A stretch of DNA of 64,000 nt from Salvator merianae (lineage: Eukaryota > Chordata > Lepidosauria > Squamata > Teiidae), in assembly GCA_003586115.2 (NCBI GenBank), contig QVOM02000112.1, positions 53,155,638 through 53,219,637 of the forward strand. Reading direction: 5' to 3'. A model generated the notes under the pieces. It searched no databases, was not told the origin of the DNA, and was given only the letters and a program-made list of their open reading frames with translations. Below, one piece after another: positions 51,660 through 63,935 of the stretch. Within the stretch, counting starts at the first letter, position 1. Each line of letters begins with the position of its first letter. The translations under genes were made by a program, and so were the position numbers.

Positions 51660-52050
51660 AAAGTAATCTTGGGGGGCCTCCAGATGGCAAGAGGAAATTG
51701 AGGGATCTTCTTTGGATCCCGCAATTGCCTTTCGCCACCACTGCCAGATGGCAGAAGGCAGTACCGCGACAAACCCCGATTCTTACCTTATCTGCTGGCT
51801 CTTCGCGTTCTTGTTCCTGTTCCAAAGTACCCAAAAGTTACCAAGTGTCTACTGACTTTTATTCCCCCTCCATGCTTGCTAGCATCCGGGTATTTTGAGA
51901 GAGGAACAATAATGCAAAGACTTGGCATATGGAGGAAAGGAACCCCAGCATTGATATCCTGGAATGATATTGGAATTGCCATGGATATATGTGGGAATCC
52001 AATATAATCTTGGGAGAATCATGGGTTTTTACCTACATCTTGTGACACCC
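51660..52050. mobile_element. Palindromic repeat, ~390 bp (family of 15590)
   Basis: CGCCACCACTGCCAGATGGC, CTTACCTTATCTGCTGGCTC, CATGCTTGCTAGCATCCGGG and GGGAGAATCATGGGTTTTTA occur in the same order as at 15590-16015; ends near GACACCCTAG. Confidence 0.6.
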
Positions 52051-53044
52051 TAGAATTTTTTATCTAGATAATAAATTAATTGAATTGCTCATCTGCATAG
52101 TAAATAAATATATGTTGTGAGTGTATTATTTAGTTATCCCTAACCCCAGACTAAAAGTTTGTAAGATAATCAAGGTTCTGCAGTGAGAGAAAGACTAAAA
52201 TTATCCTTACTTTTTTTAAAAAAATGTTTAGACAAGTCAATTTAATCTATAGTACTGAAATATATCAGAGGCCTTTGTCTCCAAAGTGGTAGCAGAGTTA
52301 AAAGTAAACACGATGTGACGTGTGCATTTCTTGTGCTAAAATATATTGTTTGAGTATTTTTTGGTTATAATTATATATTCCAAACTTCTTATTTACGTAT
52401 TTGAATTTATGTACACTTAGTTGAATTGTCTAATAAATTGATTAAAACATCTAGTAGTTTGTCCAAACGTGGTTCTTGCTGTTCATATCTCATTCCAATT
52501 GCATATTCCTGGAAACAAAATGTAATAAAAGCAAGGCAGTATATATTTTTTTATGATTATTGATGCCCATTGCCCACTGTGGTTGATTGGGCAGAGGAGG
52601 GCAAGGTAGCCACAATGAAGTGTTACCTGGAGCCAAGATAGGTAGATCAAAGAGTAGATGAGATCCAACAAGTCTGCAGTTTTACGCAAATTCACATGAA
52701 AACTGTCTCCACTGAACTTTAGTGTATCATGAGTGCCCTAGTCAATCTGGAAGTGTGACATGTTCGAAGGAGAAAGATGGAGCAGACTCAAGTTCTGGAC
52801 AGCTAGGCGTGACGGATGCTGCCCTTACATACCAGCCATGTTGTGCTTTTAAGCTGGGAACACCTCCTCCTTCTGTGAATCCATCACTCAAAAATCCTTG
52901 AGTCTTCATCCTTGCTTTTCCTCTAAACATAATCTCTTTTAAGTGAATACTGTGAACAAAGTAGAGGATATTTTCATAAAGCATGTGACTGAATGAGTAT
53001 CTGTTTCCACACCCTTAGTGTAGTGCTGGAGAATAACTATGACT

Positions 53045-53072
53045 GTCTCTCTCTCTCTCTCCTTTCTAACAG
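53045..53072 (+). promoter_or_regulatory. DSCAM: (TC)n polypyrimidine tract and 3' splice site of DSCAM last intron
   Basis: An almost pure CT-dinucleotide run is followed by CCTTTCTAACAG. The CTAAC just before AG also resembles a branch-point core but is too close to the AG to serve as one. The tract is a microsatellite and therefore may vary in length between alleles. Confidence 0.7.
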
Positions 53073-53413
53073 GTGATCTCATGCATCTGCCACCTTATCT
53101 TAGAATGGACTTTTTATTAAACCGAGGGGTTCCAGGCACTAGCAGAGACCTGGGCTTAGGACAGACCTGTCTGGAACCTCAGAAAAGTCGAACCTTGAAA
53201 CGTCCAACCGTCCTGGAGCCAATACCTATGGAGACTCCATCCACAAGAGAAGTACAGTCATGGCAACCTGGTGCCGTAGCAACATTACCTCAGCGAGAAG
53301 GAGCTGAGTTAGGACAGGCAGCTAAAATGAGTAGCTCCCAAGAATCTCTTCTGGACTCACGGAGCCACTTGAAAGGAAACAATCCCTACGCAAAATCTTA
53401 CACCCTGGTATAA
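53073..53413 (+). CDS. DSCAM: DSCAM last coding exon with stop codon and PDZ ligand
   Basis: This is the terminal coding part of DSCAM: 341 bp from the acceptor (CTTTCTAACAG ending at 53072) to TAA at 53411-53413. It completes the split Gly codon of HRPG|D and reads [20 protein letters not shown], then [20 protein letters not shown] and a Gln/Ala-rich part. It ends [13 protein letters not shown]. The last three residues (TLV) form a class I PDZ-binding motif. For vertebrate DSCAM and DSCAML1 this C-terminus is known to bind MAGI-type scaffold proteins and to support synaptic localisation. Compared with the human protein as I remember it, the segment after PIPME is about four residues shorter (TPSTRE instead of an Ala/Ser-rich insert before STRE). 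The upstream intron is 33.4 kb long. A (TC)n run directly before the acceptor forms the polypyrimidine tract. Confidence 0.96.
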
Positions 53414-53711
53414 CAAAAAGAGCATGACTGGACAGTGGCTGTAAATATTTAACAGTTATTTAAAAAAATCCAATCAAAGCTACCTTTTTTATTGAATTCC
53501 AATATTTATAATTAAAGATGAAGATTGCCAAATATTTGGGACAAAAATGCAACCTACAGACAGTGCAAAGACTCTCCTGCTTTTTTTCTGTCTGAGTGTG
53601 AGCTTCACCTGGTTGGGCCCCCTGAATTTTTTGGGGAAAGGGAGTCCACTTTTTCTGATATTCACAAGCTTTTGTGTTTCTACTGATTTTCTACAAAGTG
53701 CATGGGGACTA

Positions 53712-53717
53712 AATAAA
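53712..53717 (+). promoter_or_regulatory. Candidate poly(A) signal AATAAA (proximal)
   Basis: Canonical hexamer about 300 bases after the DSCAM stop codon. The downstream sequence is only weakly GT-rich, so it may be a minor site. Confidence 0.35.
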
Positions 53718-53858
53718 ATATTTTAAACTGAGAGTTCCATCACACACTAGTAAGAAGGGAAATGTTTTTTTAAGAAAAAAAAATCACCCTATTTGTGAAT
53801 TTAACAAGGATATTTATTTGAGAAGGCAAAAAAGTATTTTGTCATGTTTTGCACACTC

Positions 53859-53868
53859 TTTCCTTCCT

Positions 53869-53908
<40 letters not shown>

Positions 53909-53910
53909 TT
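53859..53910. repeat. (TTTC)n microsatellite in the DSCAM 3' UTR
   Basis: TTCC units pass into about nine TTTC units, within the transcribed 3' UTR if cleavage occurs at 54101 or later. Confidence 0.95.
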
Positions 53911-54100
53911 TGGGACTAGAAAATGGGTCTTTGGTCGGTTATTTTTTGGTTTTTGGTTTTTGTTGCATTGTTAATTAGGATGAGTGCTGTCAGTCAGTGA
54001 AGTGGGGAGGGGAAGGGAAGGGCAAATCAATTTGATTTTGGCATTTATTTTCTTTTTTATATTAATTTCATGAGACACTCTTTGCATTTTGTCTATGCGA

Positions 54101-54106
54101 AATAAA
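54101..54106 (+). promoter_or_regulatory. Candidate poly(A) signal AATAAA (preferred)
   Basis: Canonical hexamer about 690 bases after the stop codon, followed by TCTGCGTGTTTGCATTG, a T/GT-rich downstream element. It is the best-looking proximal DSCAM cleavage signal in the window. Confidence 0.5.
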
Positions 54107-57100
54107 AGGGTCTTCTGCCTTTATCTGCGTGTTTGCATTGCCTTGCCTTGCCTTACCTTCTTTTTACTTAGGCTGTTAACTAAGGCTGTAGACTTTGTAG
54201 GATTATAGTCTCCACTGGCTTGATTGGAAGAAGCTTTTTTAAACCATTGGAGTCATTAAAAAAATCTCTCAGGGACTTTCTGTGAGGGAAAGAAGCTGCT
54301 TGAATTCAAACTTTAAATGGACGCAATTAAGAGAACTGATACATATTTGTGGTATGATGTCTTTGAAATGGATGCTATTGATGTCAACATTTCTTCTCGA
54401 GCTTGTAAGACATTTTCCCTTTCCTGTTAAGCACCAGGGATTATGAGGCCTGATGCTGGTGTTCTGTGGGGCAGTGTTGACTGGTACATTTTGTTTTTAT
54501 ATTCAAAGCCCAACGGATTGTTACAGTATAGGAAACAGGAAGACATTTCTTCTTGAGTTAAATTGGCTAGAGATCAGGAAGGAAAAAACAATTGGCTAAT
54601 TTCTCTTCCACACTCTAGGCGTAACAGTTTACGTGTTTTACCTTAATATACAAACTTCTGCAGCTTAAAATGCAGTCTTTGTGCTACAGCAGCTCAAGCT
54701 GATCTGCTCAGCATGTTGGAAAGGTAACATTAAAAAACTTACCTCCATAGGCTTCCATGTCTTTTTCTAAAGTGCTTTAGTCCAGGTTAGTTATTAAGGA
54801 TCATCGACCTCAGATAAGTGAAGAATCTTAGTTTTGGCAATCAGGTGGGTGATTTAATTTACCTTTGGTCTTTCATGTCTTGGAGACATTTTCAAGTAGT
54901 TTTCAAATCACCAGGTTCTTCAAGCCAACTGCTGTTCTAGGAACTGTCTAGCAGTAAATGCTAAACTATGCCCAGATGTCCCAAGAATTCATAAAATCTA
55001 CTTATATGCAGAACTTTCTGAGTGTTGATATTTCATTTTGTCGTCTCCCCAAACTACAGCCCAAGTAGCTTTGTCATTTTAGAGATACAAAAATTGTATC
55101 ATCTGTATTTGTCTTTTGTTTCCTGTAAGCTCCGGCCAGTCCCACTCACATATGAATACAGACATTGCATTTCTAATCTGTGAGATACCTGTTATAAATG
55201 TGAAAGCTACTATTTTGTACATTAATTCAAATTGTCCTTGACACTATGGCATCTAGTGTTTGCCAGGGGAAAAAAAAGCATACCCTACCCAATTTTACTA
55301 TCTTGAAGTAATGTCTATGTTTCATATCTACCAGAACAATTTGGCTGTAATGCCACTGATTTGCTTAAAGGCCTAACCAATTCAGTTACTGGACTTGTCC
55401 ATTATTGGCCTGGTTTTACATGTAACACTAAAAAAAGTGTAACCCTAAATGCACAAACCCAAAAATATGCATTTCCCCTTTTCCTCTTTCCTCTGGTGCA
55501 GCTGCAAGATCAGATATTTCTGTTTCAATTAACTGCACTTATTCAGTATATATCCAAACCACAACAAACCATGGTTAGTGTTAACTATGGTTTGGGGAAA
55601 TAAGCAACGAATTGATCACAATCCTGCCTTTCCTTCCCTATTCTTAGCTCCAGTTCTCAGCTTAATGGAAAATAGGAACAAACTTTTTAAGCTATTTATG
55701 GCTACCCTAGAAGAGAGGTTAGGGGGTAACCTCAAGTCTGTGTGGCCTGCCTAAGTTCATTCTTATAGCACAAAATTATAGTTTAACATTATATCCATAT
55801 GCAGTCACTGTGTATTATGTTCCATTAAAAAGGGGGGTGTATAAATCATTTTACTAAGAAAACAGTTCAGAATAAAGGAGGGAGTGTTAAGGATAATAAA
55901 ATGATGTAAAATTGTTGCACTTTTGGACCTTCAAGCACATTTTGATATGCAATGCTACTTTTTCCATATAATGAAATAGAAGTGTAACATCATGCAAGAT
56001 GCATACAACAGACCACAAAGGCTGTGATTTTCATTTTTGACATTCTCTCAATTTATTTTATTTTCTTTAAGAACAAATAGATGAAAGAGACCAATAGAAA
56101 ATTCACATATTACATAATGCAATAGTAAATCCCCATTGCTATTAATAAAGCAATAATTTTGGAGATACATTTTGTCCATATCTAATATTCCAAAATATCA
56201 AAAATAAAGTCAATTTCTCTGGAAAGCTGTTTCTTTTAATTTGTTATTACTTCACTGTGCCTATGAGTCAGTTTGTTAACAATGATGTAATCTATCAATG
56301 ATTGATATGTTTTGATTGCTAATTAACTGATTTCCATTCAGATGCTGACACCAACTGATCAGTCATATGGAGAATTATTCTCTCATTCTGTCCCTAAATC
56401 TTAAAACTATATTGCAGTTCAACTACATATCAAAATTCTTTACATTTTTAACAAATATCTTTATTCACCAAGTGCATTTTCTTTAATTTTGTTAAGCACA
56501 ACACCGTCTTTGATTATCCTTAACTTAATTTTCAGATCTTCAGTAATTGTCTACAGTGTTTTGTTTTTTGAAAAACTCATTGTCCAAACTTTTTTGCTGC
56601 TTCAACAATTATCCTTTTCCAGAAAAATAATTTCATAATAGCATTTTCCTGAAACAAGAATGTTTTTCAAATGTTGACTGTTCCCTGTTCACTTTCCTAA
56701 CATCAGATCAAGAAAAACGTTCTAGTCGAAAATGGTGAAATATAGGGATTCCTGAAATTGGGGAGAAGAATCTATTTTCAAAGAAAACCTGCAGCGATAA
56801 TAATCCCATTAGATATCTGAATATAGTTATTCCCAAATATATTTGTTTTTCTCTGATTGAGGGTACAATCTTAAAATATGTGATGTCAGAGGATACCGTT
56901 CTCAACCACATCCAAACCCTGTTCGGTCAGACTTGCCACTACTTTCACCAAATTAATAGAAAAGGAAAGACCCTTAAAATTACTGGGCCCTGTTTGTCTA
57001 CAGAGCCAGATTGCTGAGCCCTTTACGGAGGTCATTACATTTGGCAAATGTAAGATATTTGCTTGCCTACCAACCTCATATGGCCTTTGCTAAAAAGATA

Positions 57101-58083
57101 GAATAAGGTTTACTCTATCCTATCCTGATTCATTACAACAGATCAGAGAGTAGGATTTTACTTTAAATTGCTGTCATAAATAAGAATAATGATAAAACTG
57201 TGCAAAGAAGCTGACATTTCTGCATAATTATTTATGCATTTACATCAGAAGAGTAAGTTGAAAAGGCTGTCTAGATTTTTGGGTTCTATAAACCACCAAG
57301 AAACATTTTATATTAATTATTTTTATTCAATTTATGTTTGCATTTATATCCTTCTTCCCGAAGAGCTGAGTAGAGCAAAAGGAGTAATTCCCATATTTTA
57401 TCTATATTGCATTTTGTCTGCAACATTGTTTTCTGCATTACCTGCTACTTGCTCCTTTTAACTGGAGATGTCAAAGACTCGATCTAGTATGGAGTCGATC
57501 TAGATCTCATATGTATTATGCACATCATCTTTTGCTACAACCTCAGTGTTTTTGGTCCATGAACTATTAGCATTGAGAAATTCACCTTTTTCTGAATCAC
57601 CTCATTTGTCATTATAATTGCAGTCGTGAATCTAATGCACTATTAATTACTATTCTTTAAATGTATATTTATTCAGCACAAATGCATCAGTCCATAGCAT
57701 TTGATTAATGAGTGCATGAGTTTCAGATGATGGCAAAATCCAAGCTCTGAGTATTCAGCATTGCTCTTTCATCCTTATCTTAAAACAAATTTAATTGGAC
57801 TTTTTCTTCTTTACATTGATTTTTGTGTGAGATTTCAATGTTATATTCAGAATGCTTAGTTTGTAGCTTAGAAGCTAACTGAAATAAAATTTTGAGATTG
57901 CCTGTTCTAGCTTCAGTGGAACTATACTCTGCAGCTAAATTATTTAAATTAACTCTTGAATACTCATCAGTATAATTTAACCAGGTTGTATAATTGGCTA
58001 AATTGGAACAATTTAAATCTCTGTGACTGCCAGTTGGTTGTTGCTGGTTTGTCTGCCATGTTCAAATACAGCCACAAGGTTAA

Positions 58084-58131
58084 ACATTTATTTATTTATT
58101 TATTTTTATTTGTTTGCTTGCTTGCTTGCTA
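58084..58131. repeat. (TTTA)n / (GCTT)n simple repeat
   Basis: TTTA units followed by four GCTT-like units. Confidence 0.85.
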
Positions 58132-59234
58132 AGTACTTATGCTCTTACATTGATTAAACAGTAGAAGAGAATTAACTGAGTTTATAGATTGAAAAAGATA
58201 GATTTTAGATCATACTTCTTCTTACCTGTGGTGTTTCAGCTCACATGTTCCCTAGTTCTCCATTCTAGAATATGTGTTTATCTAAGAATGTGTAATTTGT
58301 GACCTATCTGATTTATGAGATTGGATTTCATTTGATGGTTAGGGAGTGGGAAAGTTCCCTGCATCACTGGGGCTGCACGCTACTAAGGTAACAATGCCAA
58401 AGAGAGTTGGAACTGCCAGATAAAGCACCTGACAGTCCCTGGCCTCTGCTGCCACTTGTCAAAGCACAAACTGGAGGTTAGCACATCCCTAGTTGTGTGT
58501 GATGTCAGATGTGACCCTTATGACATTTCTTTAAATTATTTTTTATATGCTAAGCATGGGGAAGGGATCTTATTTTCTTTTTTATTTGAATGCAGTTGTT
58601 GCAGTTCCCGCAGTGCTAGTTCTGTCAGTTGGGAATAGGAACCTCAGTTTTATTTACTCACACAATACTTTCCATGTCCTTTTTCATTCTGAGGTTCATG
58701 ATGATTTCCATTTTTCTTTTCTAAAGTCTTGTGAAACCACTGCATACAGCTATTCATTTACGCTTGGTTATAACTACTGAGCTTTGCCCACCAATCTCAC
58801 ATCACAAAACTGGATCCCTAAGATTAGTTTTTAAACTGTGAACTACAATTGCTAAAAATCCAGTATTTAGGAGCAACCACTATGTGCTCCTCACCAACCA
58901 GAGACAAACCCAATAAATGTTACAAATAGGCCTGAACAGTTAGCATATTAAGCTTCATCCGTGGATTATGTGACTGATGATGATTCTCTGTGTTTGCAAC
59001 ACAAGAGAACTCTCAACAGGTTGGGATAAAGGTTCCAAGACTATCACTAAGCTAAGGTAACAAGTTAGGCACTGTCAAAGAATAGGAGATAGGGAGACAG
59101 AGAGAAAGAAAGAGAGAGAGTGAGGAATTTAGAATTAATTGCTAAGAAGAATATGATGTCCCTTGTGACAGTGTTGAAGAGTGACCTAGAAATCCTATTT
59201 AAGCTGCTTCCTTAGTGCAGACTTTTTCTAATCT

Positions 59235-59261
59235 TTCCCTCCCTCCCTCCCTCCCTCCCTC
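59235..59261. repeat. (CCCT)n microsatellite
   Basis: About seven CCCT units. Confidence 0.9.
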
Positions 59262-59594
59262 GCTTCTTCCTAACATTTTCACGAGTAATCATAGGCTAGA
59301 AAACCTAACATAATAGAGCAAAAACTTGCTCTTTAAGCTAGAGTTGGATCAGACAGTCCTTCAAATGTAGGAGGCCTTAAATAGAGGCTTCTCCCCTGTT
59401 AAGCAGACACATGGCCATTCAGCTCCTAGTGATTCAGCATCCTGCACTTTTATTTTACTTTTATATTCCAATGCGACGTTTTGTTGTTCTTTCACTGTAC
59501 ATTGCTTTATACATTCAGCATAAGGTGATGATTGAAATAGCCAAAGCAATGAACATTAATAAGAGTTTTTTTATGGTTTATCTCTCATTAAAGC

Positions 59595-59860
59595 CTGTGT
59601 GGTTATTTATTTATTTATTTATTTACATTTATATCCCACTCTATACCATAAGGACTTAGGTAGGTTACAACAATTAAAAACCAATACAAAACAAGTTAAA
59701 AACAAGGCTAAAACAGATTTCAAATGAAAAATTAAAGTAAATTTAAAAGTACAGTGCTAAGAAGGGGAGGATAAACTGTTTAGTTTAAACAAAGGCTCGA
59801 TGAAGTGTCTAAAAGTATACAATCAAGGTGTCTGACACACTTCAGAGGATAAAGATGATC
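59595..59860. repeat. Retroelement tail
   Basis: TTATTTATTTATTTACATTTATATCCCAC then GGTTACAACAATTAAAA and a stretch of A-rich sequence, a longer copy of the tails at 4228 and 16908. GTGTCTGACACACTTC near 59830 matches GGTGTCTGACATACCTCC at 22541. Confidence 0.6.
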
Positions 59861-60468
59861 AGACTTCAGACTTCCGCTCAGCCATGGAAACTTAGCTGTG
59901 GATAGCTCTGGGTTAGGCATTGCCCCTTAAATTAACCCACCTCACAGAGTTACTGTGGAGATAAAACTGAGGGAAAACTAATGTTGACTGCTTGAACTCT
60001 TGAAAAGTAAGGTAGAATAAATCTGCAGTGGATAATGAGAGATTTGCTGCGTCCAAGACTAGCCGCTTATATCTTCTTGGGCCAGTGCAAATGCTTTTTT
60101 GTCAGATTTCAGAACCCCACTTTAAATGCCACTAGTAGGCATATAAGGCCAAACTGCATTCTCTTCAATTGCACACAATAGTGTCATTTTTTGAAAGAAG
60201 ACATGATAATATTGGGCTGTTCTTCGAAGTCTTCATTATTTCCATAATATGTGCCATTACCTCTGTCTCCCTTCTAGCAAGAGGTGCTCACAGCAAACAC
60301 AAATCAGATTAAGCTCATTCTTCATATCCCCTGCAGATATGAGGGGACATGAAAGATGAGCTTAATATTATGGGGGGCACTGTTATGTCCAAGCCGTCAC
60401 TGCTCCTTAACTTACATCACAGAGTAAAATGGAAGAAGGAAACTAGACTATGCCTGTGAGTTCTTTAG

Positions 60469-60602
60469 GGCAGCATCCAGACTTCACTTACTTATGCTGC
60501 TATATTTGGATATTTGGGAATAAAACATGGATATTTATACTCATGCTTTACTCCAGAATAACCAAATATAGTGGAATAAGTAAGCGAAGGCTGGATACAG
60601 CC
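60469..60602. mobile_element. Palindromic MITE, 134 bp
   Basis: GGCAGCATCCAGACTTCACT..TACTTAT at the left and ATAAGTAAGCGAAGGCTGGA..TACAGCC at the right are long inverted repeats, with GGATATTTGGGAATAAAACA inside. Related copy at 21842. No clear target duplication. Confidence 0.75.
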
Positions 60603-60731
60603 TCAATCATGATAGGATATAGGCATAAAGAGTGATTGATTGAGTTGAACATGCTGCTGCTATTCATAGCTTAAAGTGCTATGAACAGAAGCAACCTGTA
60701 GAGATAAAACAATCAAGACTTTTGCGACAAG

Positions 60732-61193
60732 GGGCCTGTTTCCACTTTATAACCTAGAATGGTGTAACAATACCATTCTAAGCTATACAAAGCCCAGTGA
60801 TGTGGCAGCCATCCACACTTTGAGGGCTGGAACAGCCCCTTACTGGCCTCCAACACTTGAAGTGCAAGTGGTCAGACTGACAGCCATGACAGTGACTACG
60901 GCAATGTCCGGCCATTGCCATGGTAACTGGGGATGCAGTGCACAGCTGCACAGCTACAGCTGTGCCACCCTGCCCACCCACAGCATTGACATCCAGAAGA
61001 GGGTGTGAACACTGTTGACTAGGAGCCATCCAGCTGCTCCCAGTCAATCTGTGGGCCACATTTTTGTTGTCCACAGCTACTAATGTCTGGGAGAAGCTGT
61101 AGATGCTCCTGGACAGTGCAGTGGCAGGGCTGTGTGGATGGGCCTTCTGGTGAGCATCTGGGAACTCACCGGCAGGCCAGTTTGAACAGGCCC
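60732..61193. mobile_element. Harbinger-like MITE, 462 bp (GGGCCTGTTT family)
   Basis: Left GGGCCTGTTTCCACTT and right TTTGAACAGGCCC; the flanks are AAG and AAA (one mismatch). The interior is alignable with 49768-50228, including GCCATTGCCATGGTAACTGG and GAAGAGGGTGTGAACACTG. Confidence 0.75.
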
Positions 61194-62657
61194 AAAGTGC
61201 AGCAGGCTCTTTTTTTCAAAAAAAAGACCAGAAGATGGGATGCAGGGCTCCTAAGCCAGGTAAAGACCATTCCTTAGAGAGAAGTTTTATTTACACATAT
61301 ATGCAAGGAAAGAGTCTGCCTCAAGTTGTGAATGGTGCTAAAATCTGGATAAACTCACAGGTATAGTTTTTCCAGGACTGTTCACATCATTGCCAATTTA
61401 TACTTTTTCTTGATTTAATCTGGCTTCCCTCTTACTAAAAATAAAATAGAATACCATTTTTAAATACAGTAAGTAAAAATAACCTGTTTCTTACTTGGAG
61501 TCTCTGCATTGGAATGAGCTCTTTGTGAGGTAAAAACTCTGACTGTCCCCGCTCCAGATACACCCACCTTTGCTTTTCATAAAATAAGTTTCCACATAGA
61601 CCCCTCAGGGCATTCTGGCTACTGAGAACTTAATAAGGCTGTGTAGCAGAGGATGCTTGCAAACCACTGTAATAGATACTGAAAGCCCGCTGTACTTCTG
61701 TCTTCTCTGCCAATATAATCTGATGCTAATAAAGGCAGCTGTACTTTCATTTCTAATCTAAAGAACAGATAAACAGCAGGTGCTTTATGGACTGTTCCAA
61801 AGTGGCTACAGTAGTTTGCTCATTAGACACTCATTTGCTGGTAAACAACTCAGAGTGAATAACTCTTAAAGGAAAAATCTTTCTAAAATTGATTGGCAGA
61901 ATAATTCAACAGGTTTGGAAACCAAAGCTGTACGTTTCTGTGCTGTGGAATCTGAGAAGATGTTATCCACTAAGAGAAGTTTAATGCCACACTGGATATT
62001 TCTCAAAGCTCTTTTTGAAAAGGAGAACAAAGTCACTTAAAAGGCTGCTTTGAATAGTATAAGTTTGGACTTTATTTTCCTCCACACATTTGACTTGCAA
62101 ATTCAAATGCTATGGACAGTGAGGGAATGAACTAAATTTAGCACCATAGAAATTTAGTAAACAAACAAACATTCAAACAAGTGTACTTTGGTTTTTATGG
62201 CTTAGTTATCGTTCATAATTTAATGATAAAAGATTGCAATGTTTGGGACTGAAGGAAAAGATTACCTGGAAAGAATAGGGCATGATAGAGGAGTATAAAA
62301 TAATACAGGAAATATTTCCCTCCAAAGCTGAGTTATAGGTATGGAGCAAAAATGGAAGAAACTTGGGTTCACTCCCTAAACCCTTATTTATCTACAGCCT
62401 CAAAAAGGTAAAGAAATGACTAAGCTATGAATCTGGAATTCAGAACAACAGCCCAACAGAGCTACGACTATGTCCTGACAGTTATTTGAAAACAGTGTGT
62501 GCAAATTTGTTCTGCCAAGATATCTGAATGATTTTATAATTCCTAAGTACCATAGAGTTTTCACTCTAGCACACTGATTCTCAAACTGTGGTCCTCCACG
62601 TGTTACTGGACAACATCCAGCATTCTACTCACAGTAATCTGTATCTGTCCCACTCTG

Positions 62658-63024
62658 TAGAGATGTGAATGAACTAAAATTATTTGGTTGGGTTCAAATC
62701 AAACTGAACTTCATTGAATTCAGTTCAGTCGAGAACCAGGGAAACAAGCTTGACCTTGTTTGAATCAAACCTCAAACAGTTCACAAACTGTTTGATCATT
62801 AAAAAAAGAAAAAGTACAATAAATCAAAAAAGACTTATTTAAAAAGTAAGATGGGATTGAACTGAACTGGGTGGGCAAACCCATTTGATCAAACACTCCC
62901 TGGTTCAATATGAATTGAACCTGCCTCCCTCAAACATGGAGTGGTTCAGTTCAACTTGAACTGGGTCGAACTATCCGGTTTGATTCAAACTGGATTGAAC
63001 CCAAACCAAATGTGCATATCTCTA
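62658..63024. mobile_element. hAT-like MITE, 367 bp (family of 4672)
   Basis: Left TAGAGATGTGAATGAA and right AATGTGCATATCTCTA are inverted repeats. The flanks CCACTCTG and CCACTGGA share the first five bases of a probable 8-bp duplication. The interior is made of repeated GGTTCAA / TTGAACC motifs in both orientations. Confidence 0.7.
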
Positions 63025-63824
63025 CCACTGGATCAGAAAGCTGGGAGTTGTTCAAAAACATCTGGAAAACCACAGTGCCAGAACCACTGTTCCAGCCCAC
63101 TTTAATGTTTGTCCCTTGTCTTCTTCTGGAGAAGATATTTATGAGTCCCACGTTATTGCTACCCGTCCAAGTGCGTAGAATTGAAAATGTGGAGTATATT
63201 CTAATTGACTCTTTTATAAGGCTGTTTGTGTGTCATTTACCCCCTTCTTCTTAACAGATTTCTTAGAAAGGTGTAACAAATTCTACTCCACTCCTCAGCT
63301 GCATCCCCAATATTCAGCAAAGATGCCCTTCCTGAGTCCCCAGGACAGCCAGTTAGAATTCTTCCACCTGCTGAAGAATCTGGAGGGAGGTGCTATTGCC
63401 CAGGAGCCTGGGAAGTGCACCTTAAGGAGAGAGCACAAGGAACAACACCAAAATTCCTTGTATCTTTACAACTCCTGTTGCCTCGAGGTGGCCCATCGAT
63501 ATACGTTGTGGTGACTAAAGGGGCTGCTTTGCTGGCACACCGAGAATGAGGCTGTCCTCTGTGCACAGAAATCAGCACTTGTCAGCATGCCCTAGTCTGG
63601 CAGCAAAGAACACGGGGAGGCACTTTGGCCAGGATGTGGCCAGGCTGTGATGCTAAAGGTATTCCACTGTAACAAAGAGAGGCCTATGGACTTAAGTGGA
63701 GTGGCAGTCTTCCCCTTGCAGGTTTTAATGCTGACATTACTTCTAAAGTAGGCATGTGTGGTACAGTGGGACATCTGTTCAGAACTGCCACTTTCTTTTT
63801 CTTTTATGTCTTCTGCTTCTCAGC

Positions 63825-63890
63825 TTCCTTCCTTCCTTCCTTCCTTCCTTCCTTCCTTCCTTCCTTCCTTCCTTCCTTCCTTCCTTCCTT
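63825..63890. repeat. (TTCC)n microsatellite
   Basis: About 16 uninterrupted TTCC units. Confidence 0.98.
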
Positions 63891-63935
63891 TAACAACATT
63901 TCTACACTGCTTCATTTGAACATCAATTTACAGTA

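Larger units (their letters stand above)
53414..54125 (+). other. DSCAM: DSCAM 3' untranslated region (proximal part)
   Basis: The sequence after the stop codon is AT-rich, without interspersed repeats except a (TTTC)n run at 53859-53910 and a GGGAA-rich patch near 54006. That is what a conserved 3' UTR looks like. Two candidate poly(A) signals lie at 53712 and 54101. The second is followed within 30-50 bases by GT-rich sequence (GCGTGTTTGC), as expected downstream of a cleavage site. The true end is not proven and longer UTRs are possible (another AATAAA lies at 57883). Confidence 0.7.

Noticed and set aside
63243..63514. Possible exon after CTTCTTAACAG
   Set aside because: The acceptor-like motif is good, but the peptide resembles nothing known and no donor or partner exon was found.
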